Source of the DNA: Candidatus Aminicenantota bacterium
GTDB lineage: Bacteria; Acidobacteriota; Aminicenantia; Aminicenantales; Saccharicenantaceae
Reading direction: 5' to 3'
NCBI GenBank assembly: GCA_022867105.1
Contig: JALHVH010000142.1
Span: forward strand, 1 to 12,388
Length of the DNA stretch: 12,388 nucleotides
The notes under the pieces were generated by a model. That model saw nothing but the letters and a program-made list of their open reading frames with translations. It was not told where the DNA came from and searched no databases. The position numbers and the translations under genes were made by a program. Shown piece after piece: positions 6,947-12,388 of this stretch. The number at the start of each line of letters is the position of its first letter. Positions within the stretch are counted from its first letter, which is position 1.

Positions 6947-7020
6947 CATGTTATAATCTCAATGATCTAGAATTTTAAGCTTTTTATATTCAATACGTTA
7001 CCCTTACGGTTTTTCCTCAC

Positions 7021-7039
7021 TGGCTAGTTTTTGGCTAGT
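7021..7039 (+). repeat. 19-bp direct repeat, copy A
   Basis: The sequence TGGCTAGTTTTTGGCTAGT occurs here and, identically and in the same orientation, at 11636-11654. It is itself built of two TGGCTAGT units 11 bases apart, about one helical turn. It lies in an AT-rich gap downstream of the 92-residue gene. Repeated short sites of this kind are common as integrase arm-type sites or as scars of integrated elements, but the role here is inferred. Confidence 0.7.
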
Positions 7040-7092
7040 GCCCTCGGGGAGTCGCGGCCGCCGGACCGAAACGGGAATCCGGCTTCGGACGC

Positions 7093-7371
7093 TCAGGCCG
7101 CCGGCCTGGTGTCCGGCAGGTCTTCGCCCGCTTTCTTGGTGTATCTCCGGCCTTCCACGTAGAGGTCAAAATCCTCTTTCCTGTCCAGGCGTATTTTTTT
7201 CCTTTGACCATCGTCCATCTGGAAGATCACAAGATAGGCGTGCCGGGAGAAGGTCCAGGTCTTCTTCGCCTCGACGGTCCCCGACCATTCCTTGTGGCGT
7301 TCCCTTTTTCGCTTGATGCTGGGCGAGAGATAGAGCAGGCCTTCCAAGAAGGACAGAATGAATTGAATCAT
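7093..7371 (-). CDS. Small uncharacterised protein following the kinase gene
   Basis: The 92-residue product is unassigned. Residues 1-17 are hydrophobic (MIQFILSFLEGLLYLSP) and followed by a very basic KRKRERHK stretch, so an N-terminal membrane anchor or amphipathic helix is likely. Residues 29-82 look like a small beta-barrel: WSGTV, then YLVIFQMDDGQRKKIRL, then an F-x-x-Y-x-x-G-x-x-Y-x-K-K-A-G-E pattern. I have seen this pattern in short DUF-type proteins (perhaps DUF7489), but I am not sure. The start is firm: AGGGAGGG lies 6 bases from the ATG. It begins 102 bases after the kinase stop on the same strand with no clear terminator between, so it is probably the second gene of the kinase unit. 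Confidence 0.65.
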   Translation of the reverse strand: MIQFILSFLEGLLYLSPSIKRKRERHKEWSGTVEAKKTWTFSRHAYLVIFQMDDGQRKKIRLDRKEDFDLYVEGRRYTKKAGEDLPDTRPAA

Positions 7372-7473
7372 CTCGAACCCTCCCTTTCGTGCGGCCCGTC
7401 ACCGGTCTCGGGGCCGGGTCTCCGCCCGCCGGGCTAATCTTTCAATATCGGATTTCCAGGAGTCGGCCTTCCG

Positions 7474-10400
7474 CTACAGCGCCGCCAGCCGCTTCTTCGC
7501 ATCCTCGACCTCGGGCAGGCCGGGGTCAGCGTCCTTCCAGAGGTCTAGGAATCGCTGATATTGGGCCTTGGCCTTGGCCTTCAAGCCTTTCCGTTCGTAG
7601 AGCTTGGCCAACCGGTAATGATACTTCGGATGGATGAGCCACCTGTGCGGGTCCTCGGGATGGAATGCGATCAGACGTTCGTATTCGGCGATCGCTGAGT
7701 CGAGATCGCCCATCTGCTCATAGGCCCGGGGCAATATGTCCTTCATAATGGGAAGATTGTACAGGATCATGGAAGAGCGATATTGCAGGCCTTCGGGCCG
7801 GAAAGGCGTGGGCTCCCGGAATATAGCAACGGCTTTTTCGGGCAAGTCCGCTTTGAGCGCCAGTTCCGCGCTCAGGAATTTGATGAAAAACGGCACCCAT
7901 TCTTTTCGGTAAGCCGGCATTTCCCGGTAGGACGATTCCAGGTCCGCCACGATCTTCTCGGCCCGGTCCACCCGCCCGGCCTTCAGCTCCAGCAGCCCGG
8001 ATAGGAACTCATGGAAAGCCTCGTAGTAGTATTTACCGTCCGGACCGCCTTTGACGAAATCTTCAATCCAGGCTTCGTTGTGCTCGCGGCTGAGATCGAT
8101 CTCTCCCCGGTCATAATGGATGAAGGCCTTCAATAATCGGATGAACGGCAGCCCCCAATGATAGCTCGGCGCCGGAAATTCCTCGGCCTTGCGAAGATGA
8201 CCATTGCAGCCCTCGAGATCCCCCAGCCAATAGCGCAAGAATCCCTTCCAGAGGTACCCCTCCCTCCGGGGGGCTGGAGGGGTCGCGGCGATGAACCGGT
8301 CCAGATATCTCTTGAATTGGACATAGTCTTCTGTCACGGCACGCCCGTAACCGACGCTGAACAGAGAGGTATCAAAGTCGGGCTTGATCTCCAACGCTTT
8401 TTGATACTTGGCCAGGGATTCATCCAGTCGGCCCATCCAGAAATAGGCCTCCGCAAGGCTATCGAGCGGATTGGCCTCGCCCGGGCTAAGCGCCGCGTAT
8501 TTCTCCAGATGCTCGACGGCCTTGGGATAATCTCCCCGGTCCAGGTAGATATAGCCGAGATAAAGGTGGACGAGCCCATAGTTGGGGTCAAGCTCCAGGG
8601 CTTTGCGGAAAGCCTCGATGGCTCGATCGCGGTCCGGAAGATAGAAATAGTACTGCCCCAGGTCATAAAAGGATTCCTTATCCCGGGGATACCGTTCGAC
8701 CAGCTGCAGCCGGAGCCGAAGACTCTTGTCCGGGTTCTTTTCGATCTCGCTGGCGTAATTACGCTCGATGAGCAGCCTTTCTTTTTCCGTGGCCTTGTGC
8801 CTTAAGGCAAAAGCTTTGCGGAGGGCGGCTTCTTGCGCTTTATCGTTCTGCAAGGAGATTTGTGTCCTGGCCAGCAGATAATGGGCCATGGCAAAGTCCG
8901 GGTCGATCTCCACGGCTTTTTCGAAGGCGCGCAGCGCCTCCGGGTAATAAAGCTTGTCGAAGTTCTCCCGGCCTTCCAGATAATACTTGTACGCCTCCAT
9001 CGAGCTCGTCGTGACGTCCGCGATCGGGGCCTCGGCGGCGGCGTCGGCATTCCGGGCCGTCGCCACGCCCCTGGAGATCTCCCGGGTCAGCTCGTCGATC
9101 TGGCTGTTGATGATGCTGGATACGCCTTCGCCTTTCGAGCCGGCGCTCCGGAGGAGCCTCTTGGTTCCTACGTCCAGCACTTTCACGTCGGTCGCGAATG
9201 TCTCACCGGCCTTGATGTAGCTTCCCAGGACGATGGTCTCGATGCCTTCCAGCCGGCACAGCTCGAATCCCTGTCTCCGGTCGATGACCTTGACGTCTTT
9301 CTCCCCCAGCTGCCCCAGGAGGTCCTGCATCCGCTCCCAGGTGGCCACGTAGAGCTCGCCCCTTCGCTCCAGGCTGGTGATCAGAAGGTCGGGAATGGCC
9401 TTCTGCAGATAGTCGAAGCTCGCGTCTCCGGTCTGGTTCTCGAAGCTGATGACGGCGATAGAGTTGGCGATCCGGGGTCCGGCCGCAGGGGTTCCGCGAG
9501 ACCAGGGGTGCCAGATGAGCATCACCGCTGCAATCACGACGGCGCCGGCCGCGACGGCGGGGACGAGGATCTTTTTCAAGCTGAGCTGCAGGGTGATCTC
9601 GCGGGACGTCAGGGGACTTCTCTTGGGAACCACCCTCTCCGTCGTCGGCAAGCCTCGCTCGAGGTTCTCGAGCTGGGCCCGGAGTTCATCCGCGCTCTGG
9701 TACCTTTTCTCCTTCTCCTTTTCCAGGCACTTGAGGACGACTCGGCTTAGGTCCGGCGGTATCCGGTCGTTGAATTTTCGTGGGTCCTCGGGAGCGTCGT
9801 GCTTGTGCTTGTAGGCGACACTGAGCGCCGTTTCACCGTCGAACGGCACGCGCGCCGTCAGCATTTCGTAGAGGATGACGCCCAGGGAATAGAGGTCGGA
9901 CCGCAGATCGACCTCCTGCCCCTCCACCTGCTCCGGCGACATGTACTCCGGTGTCCCAATCATCACTCCGGCCCCGGTGAGGCCTTTCCCCTTGGCCGCC
10001 CGGGCGATCCCGAAGTCCATGATTCGGGCCTGGCCGCTCCGGTCGATCATGATGTTGCCGGGCTTGAGGTCACGGTGGACGACACCCAGGCCGTGCGCCT
10101 CCGCCAGCCCTTCGCAGACCTGCTTCCCGATCGAAAGGGCCTTGCACACCGTCAGCTGCCCCGTTTGGCGGACCAGTCCTTTTAGGTCCTGGCCGGGGAT
10201 GTATTCCATCGTTATGTAGTAGCCGGCCTTATCTTTCCCCAGATCGAACACGCGGCAGACGTTCTTGTGGACGATCTTGCGGGCAGTCGTCAGCTCGTTC
10301 CGGAAACGCTCGACGATCTTCGGGTCGGCGGAGAATTCGGGTTTGACGAGCTTCAGGGCGACCTTCTCGTTGGTTTCGGTATCGAGGACCTTGTAGACCC

Positions 10401-10608
10401 GTCCCATGCCGCCGTGACCCAGCTCTTCTATGACCTGGTAGCGGCCGGCGAAGGTGGAGCCCGTCGTCAGCTCGCGGGCGGGTGTTTGAAAGGTCTCCGT
10501 TACGACCGGAGGATGGTCTTGGGGCGGAGGGAGCTGTGTGCCGCAATCGGCGCAAAATCGCGCAGTGTCAGAGTTATCAAAATGGCAGGTCGGGCACTTG
10601 TTGGCCAA
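7474..10608 (-). CDS. Membrane Ser/Thr protein kinase with zinc ribbon, TolB-like domain and TPR repeats
   Basis: The 1044-residue protein starts at a TTG codon with AAGGGG 7 bases upstream. No in-frame ATG upstream of the kinase domain would keep the zinc ribbon. Residues 5-22 form a zinc ribbon (CPTC and FCADC). Residues 57-320 are a Hanks-type kinase: GHGGMG loop at 64-69, Lys86 in VALKLV, HRDLKPGN at 178-185, DFG at 198-200 and GTPEYMSPEQ at 218-227. All catalytic residues are intact. A single membrane helix spans about 347-365. Outside it, residues 384-480 (SIAVISFENQTGD...) resemble the TolB N-terminal/FlgO-like domain, and about 540-1040 hold many TPR units. By family logic the cytoplasmic kinase would signal in response to something bound by the periplasmic TPR region. 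A phosphorylation target is not evident. The architecture is common in Acidobacteriota and relatives. Confidence 0.93.
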   Translation of the reverse strand: MANKCPTCHFDNSDTARFCADCGTQLPPPQDHPPVVTETFQTPARELTTGSTFAGRYQVIEELGHGGMGRVYKVLDTETNEKVALKLVKPEFSADPKIVERFRNELTTARKIVHKNVCRVFDLGKDKAGYYITMEYIPGQDLKGLVRQTGQLTVCKALSIGKQVCEGLAEAHGLGVVHRDLKPGNIMIDRSGQARIMDFGIARAAKGKGLTGAGVMIGTPEYMSPEQVEGQEVDLRSDLYSLGVILYEMLTARVPFDGETALSVAYKHKHDAPEDPRKFNDRIPPDLSRVVLKCLEKEKEKRYQSADELRAQLENLERGLPTTERVVPKRSPLTSREITLQLSLKKILVPAVAAGAVVIAAVMLIWHPWSRGTPAAGPRIANSIAVISFENQTGDASFDYLQKAIPDLLITSLERRGELYVATWERMQDLLGQLGEKDVKVIDRRQGFELCRLEGIETIVLGSYIKAGETFATDVKVLDVGTKRLLRSAGSKGEGVSSIINSQIDELTREISRGVATARNADAAAEAPIADVTTSSMEAYKYYLEGRENFDKLYYPEALRAFEKAVEIDPDFAMAHYLLARTQISLQNDKAQEAALRKAFALRHKATEKERLLIERNYASEIEKNPDKSLRLRLQLVERYPRDKESFYDLGQYYFYLPDRDRAIEAFRKALELDPNYGLVHLYLGYIYLDRGDYPKAVEHLEKYAALSPGEANPLDSLAEAYFWMGRLDESLAKYQKALEIKPDFDTSLFSVGYGRAVTEDYVQFKRYLDRFIAATPPAPRREGYLWKGFLRYWLGDLEGCNGHLRKAEEFPAPSYHWGLPFIRLLKAFIHYDRGEIDLSREHNEAWIEDFVKGGPDGKYYYEAFHEFLSGLLELKAGRVDRAEKIVADLESSYREMPAYRKEWVPFFIKFLSAELALKADLPEKAVAIFREPTPFRPEGLQYRSSMILYNLPIMKDILPRAYEQMGDLDSAIAEYERLIAFHPEDPHRWLIHPKYHYRLAKLYERKGLKAKAKAQYQRFLDLWKDADPGLPEVEDAKKRLAAL

Positions 10609-10638
10609 GCCAGTTCCCCTTCTTTAGCTCGGCTTCAG

Positions 10639-10666
10639 ATTAACAGAGGGATGGGCGGGAAGTCAA
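10639..10666 (-). promoter_or_regulatory. Probable promoter of the kinase unit
   Basis: On the minus strand TTGACT (10661-10666) is followed after 16 bases by GTTAAT (10639-10644). The -35 box has one mismatch and the -10 box two. Transcription would start near 10632 and leave a leader of about 24 bases before the TTG start. A second TTGACA further upstream, at about 10736-10741, has no good -10 partner. Confidence 0.45.
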
Positions 10667-10790
10667 CCGGGCTGACAGGAGGATTTTAAGTGCCCCTGGC
10701 CTGCTTCGAACAGACAAAACATGGATTAGGCAGGAGTGTCAACTAATCGTCGTTTAGGCCCGCGATCTTGCACAGGATCATATTTTAACC

Positions 10791-10818
10791 TTGCTATAGA
10801 GTCATACTTTTCTATAAA
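10791..10818 (+). promoter_or_regulatory. Promoter of the 63-residue membrane protein gene
   Basis: TTGCTA (10791-10796) and TATAAA (10813-10818) are separated by 16 bases. The expected start near 10825 gives a leader of about 28 bases that contains the strong GGAGG ribosome site of the following gene. This promoter is divergent from that of the kinase unit; the two -35 boxes are about 125 bases apart. Confidence 0.6.
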
Positions 10819-10852
10819 ATTGGTAAGCCTCAATGAAAAAGGAGGGGAAATC

Positions 10853-11044
10853 ATGAAACTCTGTTTCTGTCGGTTCTTGTTGGCTGTGGCCGTAGTTGTT
10901 TTGGCCATATTTTGGTGGCCAGCCATGTGGGCCAAATGGGTCATCATCGCCGCAGCTGCGATCCTAGCTATTATGAGCCTTTTTTATCAGACGTGCTGCT
11001 GTCGAAGCATGAAAAAAGCGGAAGCAGGAGCCGAGAAAACCTAG
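10853..11044 (+). CDS. Small two-helix membrane protein with a Cys triplet
   Basis: The product has 63 residues. The chosen ATG at 10853 has AAAGGAGGGG 7 bases upstream. A longer in-frame start at 10736 would add 39 residues of polar sequence lying across the promoter, so I reject it. Two hydrophobic segments, about residues 6-22 and 27-46, are joined by the short turn PAMWAK and suggest a helical hairpin in the inner membrane. Cysteines occur at 4 and 6 and as a triplet at 48-50, followed by a basic RSMKK tail. Cys near both ends would lie on the same side of the membrane, so metal or redox binding is conceivable. I do not recognise the family. It stands alone, divergent from the kinase, in lower-GC DNA than its neighbours. 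Confidence 0.7.
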   Translation: MKLCFCRFLLAVAVVVLAIFWWPAMWAKWVIIAAAAILAIMSLFYQTCCCRSMKKAEAGAEKT

Positions 11045-11138
11045 GCCCGAAGACTCCCCCCGCTGAATTCTTCATTCGATAAGGGAGAAATTTGTCTCAT
11101 CTTTATAAAATTGATACTCCAAAAATATCACTCTTCTG

Positions 11139-11306
11139 ATGATGAGTAAATTACCCTCGCGGCGAGCCACGGGGATAGTTTATTATCTTTTTCAATCTAA
11201 TGTTGCTCATTTCGGCACTGCCCATTTCATTGCGCTCATCATCGGCTTCCTGGGTATCACAGGCAATCTTCCCTTTGCTGCCTTGATGGGAAAACTAAAG
11301 TCCTAA
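11139..11306 (+). CDS. Possible 55-residue ORF or gene remnant
   Basis: An open frame of 55 codons starts with two adjacent ATG codons and ends in TAA. Residues 25-47 are hydrophobic (AHFIALIIGFLGITGNLP and following), so the product would have one membrane segment. There is no ribosome binding site before the ATGs, and base composition is mixed. It may be the end of a decayed membrane protein gene or chance. I do not recognise it. Confidence 0.18.
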   Translation: MMSKLPSRRATGIVYYLFQSNVAHFGTAHFIALIIGFLGITGNLPFAALMGKLKS

Positions 11307-11396
11307 TCGTTCTGCTTCTCGCTTGAAAACTAGCTCCAGGCCGTAAATGAAGCTAAGCGTATCTATGGACTGCCAAGATTTATGATGTGTTGGGGG
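11295..11396 (-). pseudogene. Possible C-terminal gene remnant (unidentified)
   Basis: After a stop codon the minus strand is open for 33 codons up to TAG at 11295-11297. The last part reads SIDTLSFIYGLELVFKREAE, with the heptad-like pattern of a coding helix. There is no start codon or ribosome site, so if it is coding it is the tail of a broken gene. It lies between the tRNA fragment and the 63-residue gene, where an integrated element would have left debris. No family is recognised. Confidence 0.15.
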
Positions 11397-11496
11397 CTAA
11401 GAAGGGCTTAAAACGACTTACACGTGCTTAAAGGCAGCAGAGCTTGGCTCTCAGCACAAATTGTTGATTTTCCCGGGTCAACAGGGGGAAATTGAA

Positions 11497-11549
11497 TGGC
11501 GTGCCTGAGAGGATTCGAACCTCCGACCGTTGGATCCGGAGTCCAACGC
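11497..11549 (-). pseudogene. 3' portion of a tRNA-Arg (anticodon CCG), 5' half missing
   Basis: On the minus strand the anticodon stem TTGGA/TCCAA closes the loop CTCCGGA, giving anticodon CCG at 11537-11539 for Arg. A five-base variable region CGGTC, a normal T arm (GGAGG, TTCGAAT, CCTCT) and the acceptor strand CAGGCAC, a G discriminator and an encoded CCA follow. The matching 5' acceptor strand should be GTGCCTG, but none is found upstream of the anticodon arm. The bases there form only a poor D arm (GCTT/AAGC without A14). The tRNA is thus intact from the anticodon arm to the 3' end only. This is typical of the att copy left when an element integrates into the 3' half of a tRNA gene. A hairpin TGTTGA/TCAACA (11462-11483) lies just past the CCA end. 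It is not a functional tRNA as read. Confidence 0.7.
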
Positions 11550-11635
11550 TTGCCTAATTAGAAGCGCATCCTAGCAGTCAGCCTCAACACGGCTTCTTAA
11601 TAGACAATCGGTGCATCAAATAGGGCCGAAAAAAT

Positions 11636-11654
11636 TGGCTAGTTTTTGGCTAGT
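11636..11654 (+). repeat. 19-bp direct repeat, copy B
   Basis: This is the identical second copy of TGGCTAGTTTTTGGCTAGT, 4.6 kb from copy A at 7021 and about 85 bases beyond the tRNA-Arg fragment. The two copies bracket the kinase unit, the 63-residue gene and the tRNA fragment. Sequence outside the 19 bases does not match between the copies. Confidence 0.7.
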
Positions 11655-11775
11655 TGAAAACTAAAAACGGCTTAGTCAATATGGGCCGTCGATTGGCTCC
11701 TATGCAATTGATACTTAAAGACCATATGGGGGAAAGCGGCGAGGAAGAGTCTATTTTATGCGCTTCCCTGAAAAA

Positions 11776-11784
11776 TGATATAAT
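11776..11784 (+). promoter_or_regulatory. Extended -10 promoter of the 67-residue gene
   Basis: TGATATAAT combines a TG extension with a perfect TATAAT (11779-11784). The -35 position holds only a weak TTATGC. The usual start point, 7 bases past the -10 box, is the A of the ATG at 11791, so the transcript should begin with the start codon itself. Confidence 0.65.
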
Positions 11785-11790
11785 CCTATC

Positions 11791-11994
11791 ATGATCCGGG
11801 TCCAAGGCGAGTTCTATTCCGGCTACAAGAGCGGCGAGACGCCACGCTTCGCGATCATCGAAGGCCGGAGGATCGCGGTCACGGAAGTCATCCGGAGAAC
11901 AAGGGCCCTGGACCCGCGGACGGGGAAGATCCGGGACGTTTACCGCTGCCGTCTTGCCGACGGCCAGGTCATCGAAATAATAGAGGAATTGTAG
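11791..11994 (+). CDS. Small uncharacterised basic protein, probably translated from a leaderless mRNA
   Basis: The 67-residue soluble protein starts MIRVQGEFYSGYKSGE and alternates short beta-type segments: FAIIEGRRIAVTEVIRRTRAL, then DVYRCRLADGQVIEIIEEL. The composition and the G-x-R-x-x-V-x-E-V pattern suggest a single small SH3- or OB-like barrel. I recall similar short DUF proteins but cannot name one with confidence. There is no ribosome binding site before the ATG. An extended -10 box ends 6 bases before it, which supports leaderless initiation. GC content and codon use match the left part of the window, unlike the flanking DNA. The gene is convergent with the remnant at 12008 and stands alone. 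Confidence 0.7.
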   Translation: MIRVQGEFYSGYKSGETPRFAIIEGRRIAVTEVIRRTRALDPRTGKIRDVYRCRLADGQVIEIIEEL

Positions 11995-12007
11995 CCGCTT
12001 CGACCGG

Positions 12008-12249
12008 TCACAGCATCCCCAAGGACGGCGCCGGCACCTTCTTTTCGAACTCCTCTTTGCTGACCAAGCGCATGAGGATGTGGCGGATCGTGTAGGCGTT
12101 CATCTTCAGCATTGGGCCGGGCACCCGCGTCGATGTAGGTCTCGGTCCCGGTCCGCTTCCCGTCGCAACCGATGTGGATGAACTGGGGTATCCAGGTGCG
12201 GCGGGGTTTCTTGTCCCGACAAGCTCTTCCGCCGCCGCTCTTCGTGGTA
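12008..12249 (-). pseudogene. Frameshifted 3' remnant of an unidentified gene
   Basis: Two minus-strand frames join into one protein-like sequence. Upstream, one frame reads TWIPQFIHIGCDGKRTGTE and continues TYIDAG. Near 12125-12130, in a GGG run, reading shifts to a second frame that gives VPGPMLKMNAYTIRHILMRL and then VSKEEFEKKV up to TGA at 12008. Removing one base would make them continuous. The 5' part stops at the start of the IS-like sequence near 12250, so the gene lacks its beginning. I do not recognise the family. The 89-codon open frame through 12277 uses the wrong frame for its first half and is not the true product. Confidence 0.45.
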
Positions 12250-12388
12250 TGTGCAGGGTCAGATACATTAGTGACATCTAGGGTAAGATAGGTGTTACTA
12301 TGTTTCTACAAGCTACAACGACCTATGGGTCGCTCATTCCAGGCTCAGAGTATATCCGGTCGCTTGTCCGCCAGGGGACGATCTCCAA
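12250..12388 (+). mobile_element. Left end of a probable IS481-type insertion sequence, partial
   Basis: A TGT-starting sequence (TGTGCAGGGTCAG, from about 12250) precedes the transposase-like ORF that begins at 12300. TGT ends are usual for the IS481 family. An inverted repeat, TAGTGACA (12269-12276) with TGTTACTA (12293-12300), lies just before the ATG. The exact end and any target duplication cannot be fixed, because the other end is outside the window. Confidence 0.4.
12300..12388 (+). CDS. N-terminus of a probable IS481-like transposase (integrase-type), partial
   Basis: The frame opens with ATG at 12300, with AGGTG 5 bases before it, and remains open to the window end (29 codons visible). 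It includes the stretch SEYIRSLVRQGTISK. I recall this as the start of IS481-type transposases, where it is followed by an acidic-aromatic helix and then a helix-turn-helix with the DDE integrase domain further on. None of that is visible here. The match is by memory of a short segment only. The gene truncates the remnant at 12008-12249. Confidence 0.45.
   Translation, partial: MFLQATTTYGSLIPGSEYIRSLVRQGTIS

Larger units (their letters stand above)
11322..11663. repeat. Short sites related to the 19-bp repeat
   Basis: The 10-mer TTGAAAACTA occurs at 11322-11331 and again at 11654-11663, the latter directly abutting copy B of the 19-bp repeat. The first copy continues as AAAACTAGC, the reverse complement of the GCTAGTTTT inside the 19-mer. 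Together they look like a cluster of related short sites around the tRNA fragment, as expected for a recombinase attachment region. Chance matches are possible at this length. Confidence 0.3.
11045..11790. other. 746-base region without a confident protein gene
   Basis: This AT-richer stretch holds the tRNA-Arg 3' fragment, copy B of the 19-bp repeat, related short sites and two weak gene-like fragments. It also holds the promoter of the downstream 67-residue gene. I see no complete transposase or integrase gene and no CRISPR repeats. The content fits a worn integration site. Confidence 0.6.

Noticed and set aside
6940..6957. TTGACA and TATAAT on the plus strand upstream of the C26-like gene
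   Set aside because: They are only 6 bases apart, far too close for a promoter. The minus-strand pair at 6918-6946 has the correct 17-base spacing.
7094..7108. CAGGCC/GGCCTG hairpin at the end of the 92-residue gene as a terminator
   Set aside because: The stem has a short loop and no T-run follows, and it lies within coding sequence in GC-rich DNA.
10736..10852. Longer start for the 63-residue membrane protein
   Set aside because: The added 39 residues would cover the promoter boxes. A strong ribosome site sits just before the inner ATG.
12026..12060. CGGCGCCG palindrome followed by CTTTT as a terminator for the 67-residue gene
   Set aside because: The palindrome cannot form a stable stem with an adequate loop and lies inside the gene remnant; the flanking AAGG/CCTT adds only four pairs.
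1..12388. CRISPR arrays, rRNA or tandem defence genes
   Set aside because: I saw no regularly spaced repeats, no rRNA-like sequence, and no Cas, restriction-modification or toxin-antitoxin motifs.

Overview
This GC-rich window looks like chromosomal DNA from a Gram-negative, uncultured bacterium. The best guess is the Acidobacteriota/Aminicenantota (OP8) neighbourhood. That rests on the large kinase architecture (zinc ribbon, Ser/Thr kinase, membrane segment, TolB-like domain, TPRs), the many exported or lipobox-bearing proteins, and a partial heptose-nucleotidyltransferase-like gene implying LPS. It is recognition by style, not a search result.

Layout, left to right. A plus-strand RfaE2/HldE-like nucleotidyltransferase tail (1-96) runs convergently into a minus-strand operon. 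Read from its promoter at about 4335-4363, that operon holds a saccharopine/lysine dehydrogenase-like enzyme, a PpiC/SurA-type peptidyl-prolyl isomerase with a lipoprotein-like signal, an UppP undecaprenyl-diphosphatase, and a MEMO-family protein with a signal peptide. Upstream lies a second minus-strand unit. Its promoter (6918-6946) drives an exported class I glutamine amidotransferase/peptidase C26 protein, a doubtful 20-codon ORF, and a lipobox-bearing DUF6786-like protein that ends in a clear intrinsic terminator (4381-4410). A third minus-strand unit carries the 1044-residue TTG-started kinase and a 92-residue partner.

From about 10,700 rightward the DNA changes: lower GC, small genes and scars. 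There is a plus-strand 63-residue two-helix membrane protein with its own promoter, then about 750 bases with no confident protein gene. That stretch carries the 3' portion of a tRNA-Arg(CCG) with no matching 5' half, gene-like fragments, and a 19-bp sequence that also occurs as a direct repeat 4.6 kb away at the other end of the kinase unit. A 67-residue gene with an extended -10 box placed for leaderless transcription follows. The right edge has a frameshifted minus-strand gene remnant cut off by what looks like the start of an IS481-type element.

How the genes fit together: the left two thirds is ordinary cell-envelope and metabolic gene content. The right third looks like a site of past integration and IS insertion. 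I did not find a clearly new multi-gene system. The most promising leads are the tRNA fragment with the repeated 19-mer, the exported MEMO and C26 proteins, the leaderless small gene, and the long leader of the dehydrogenase operon.
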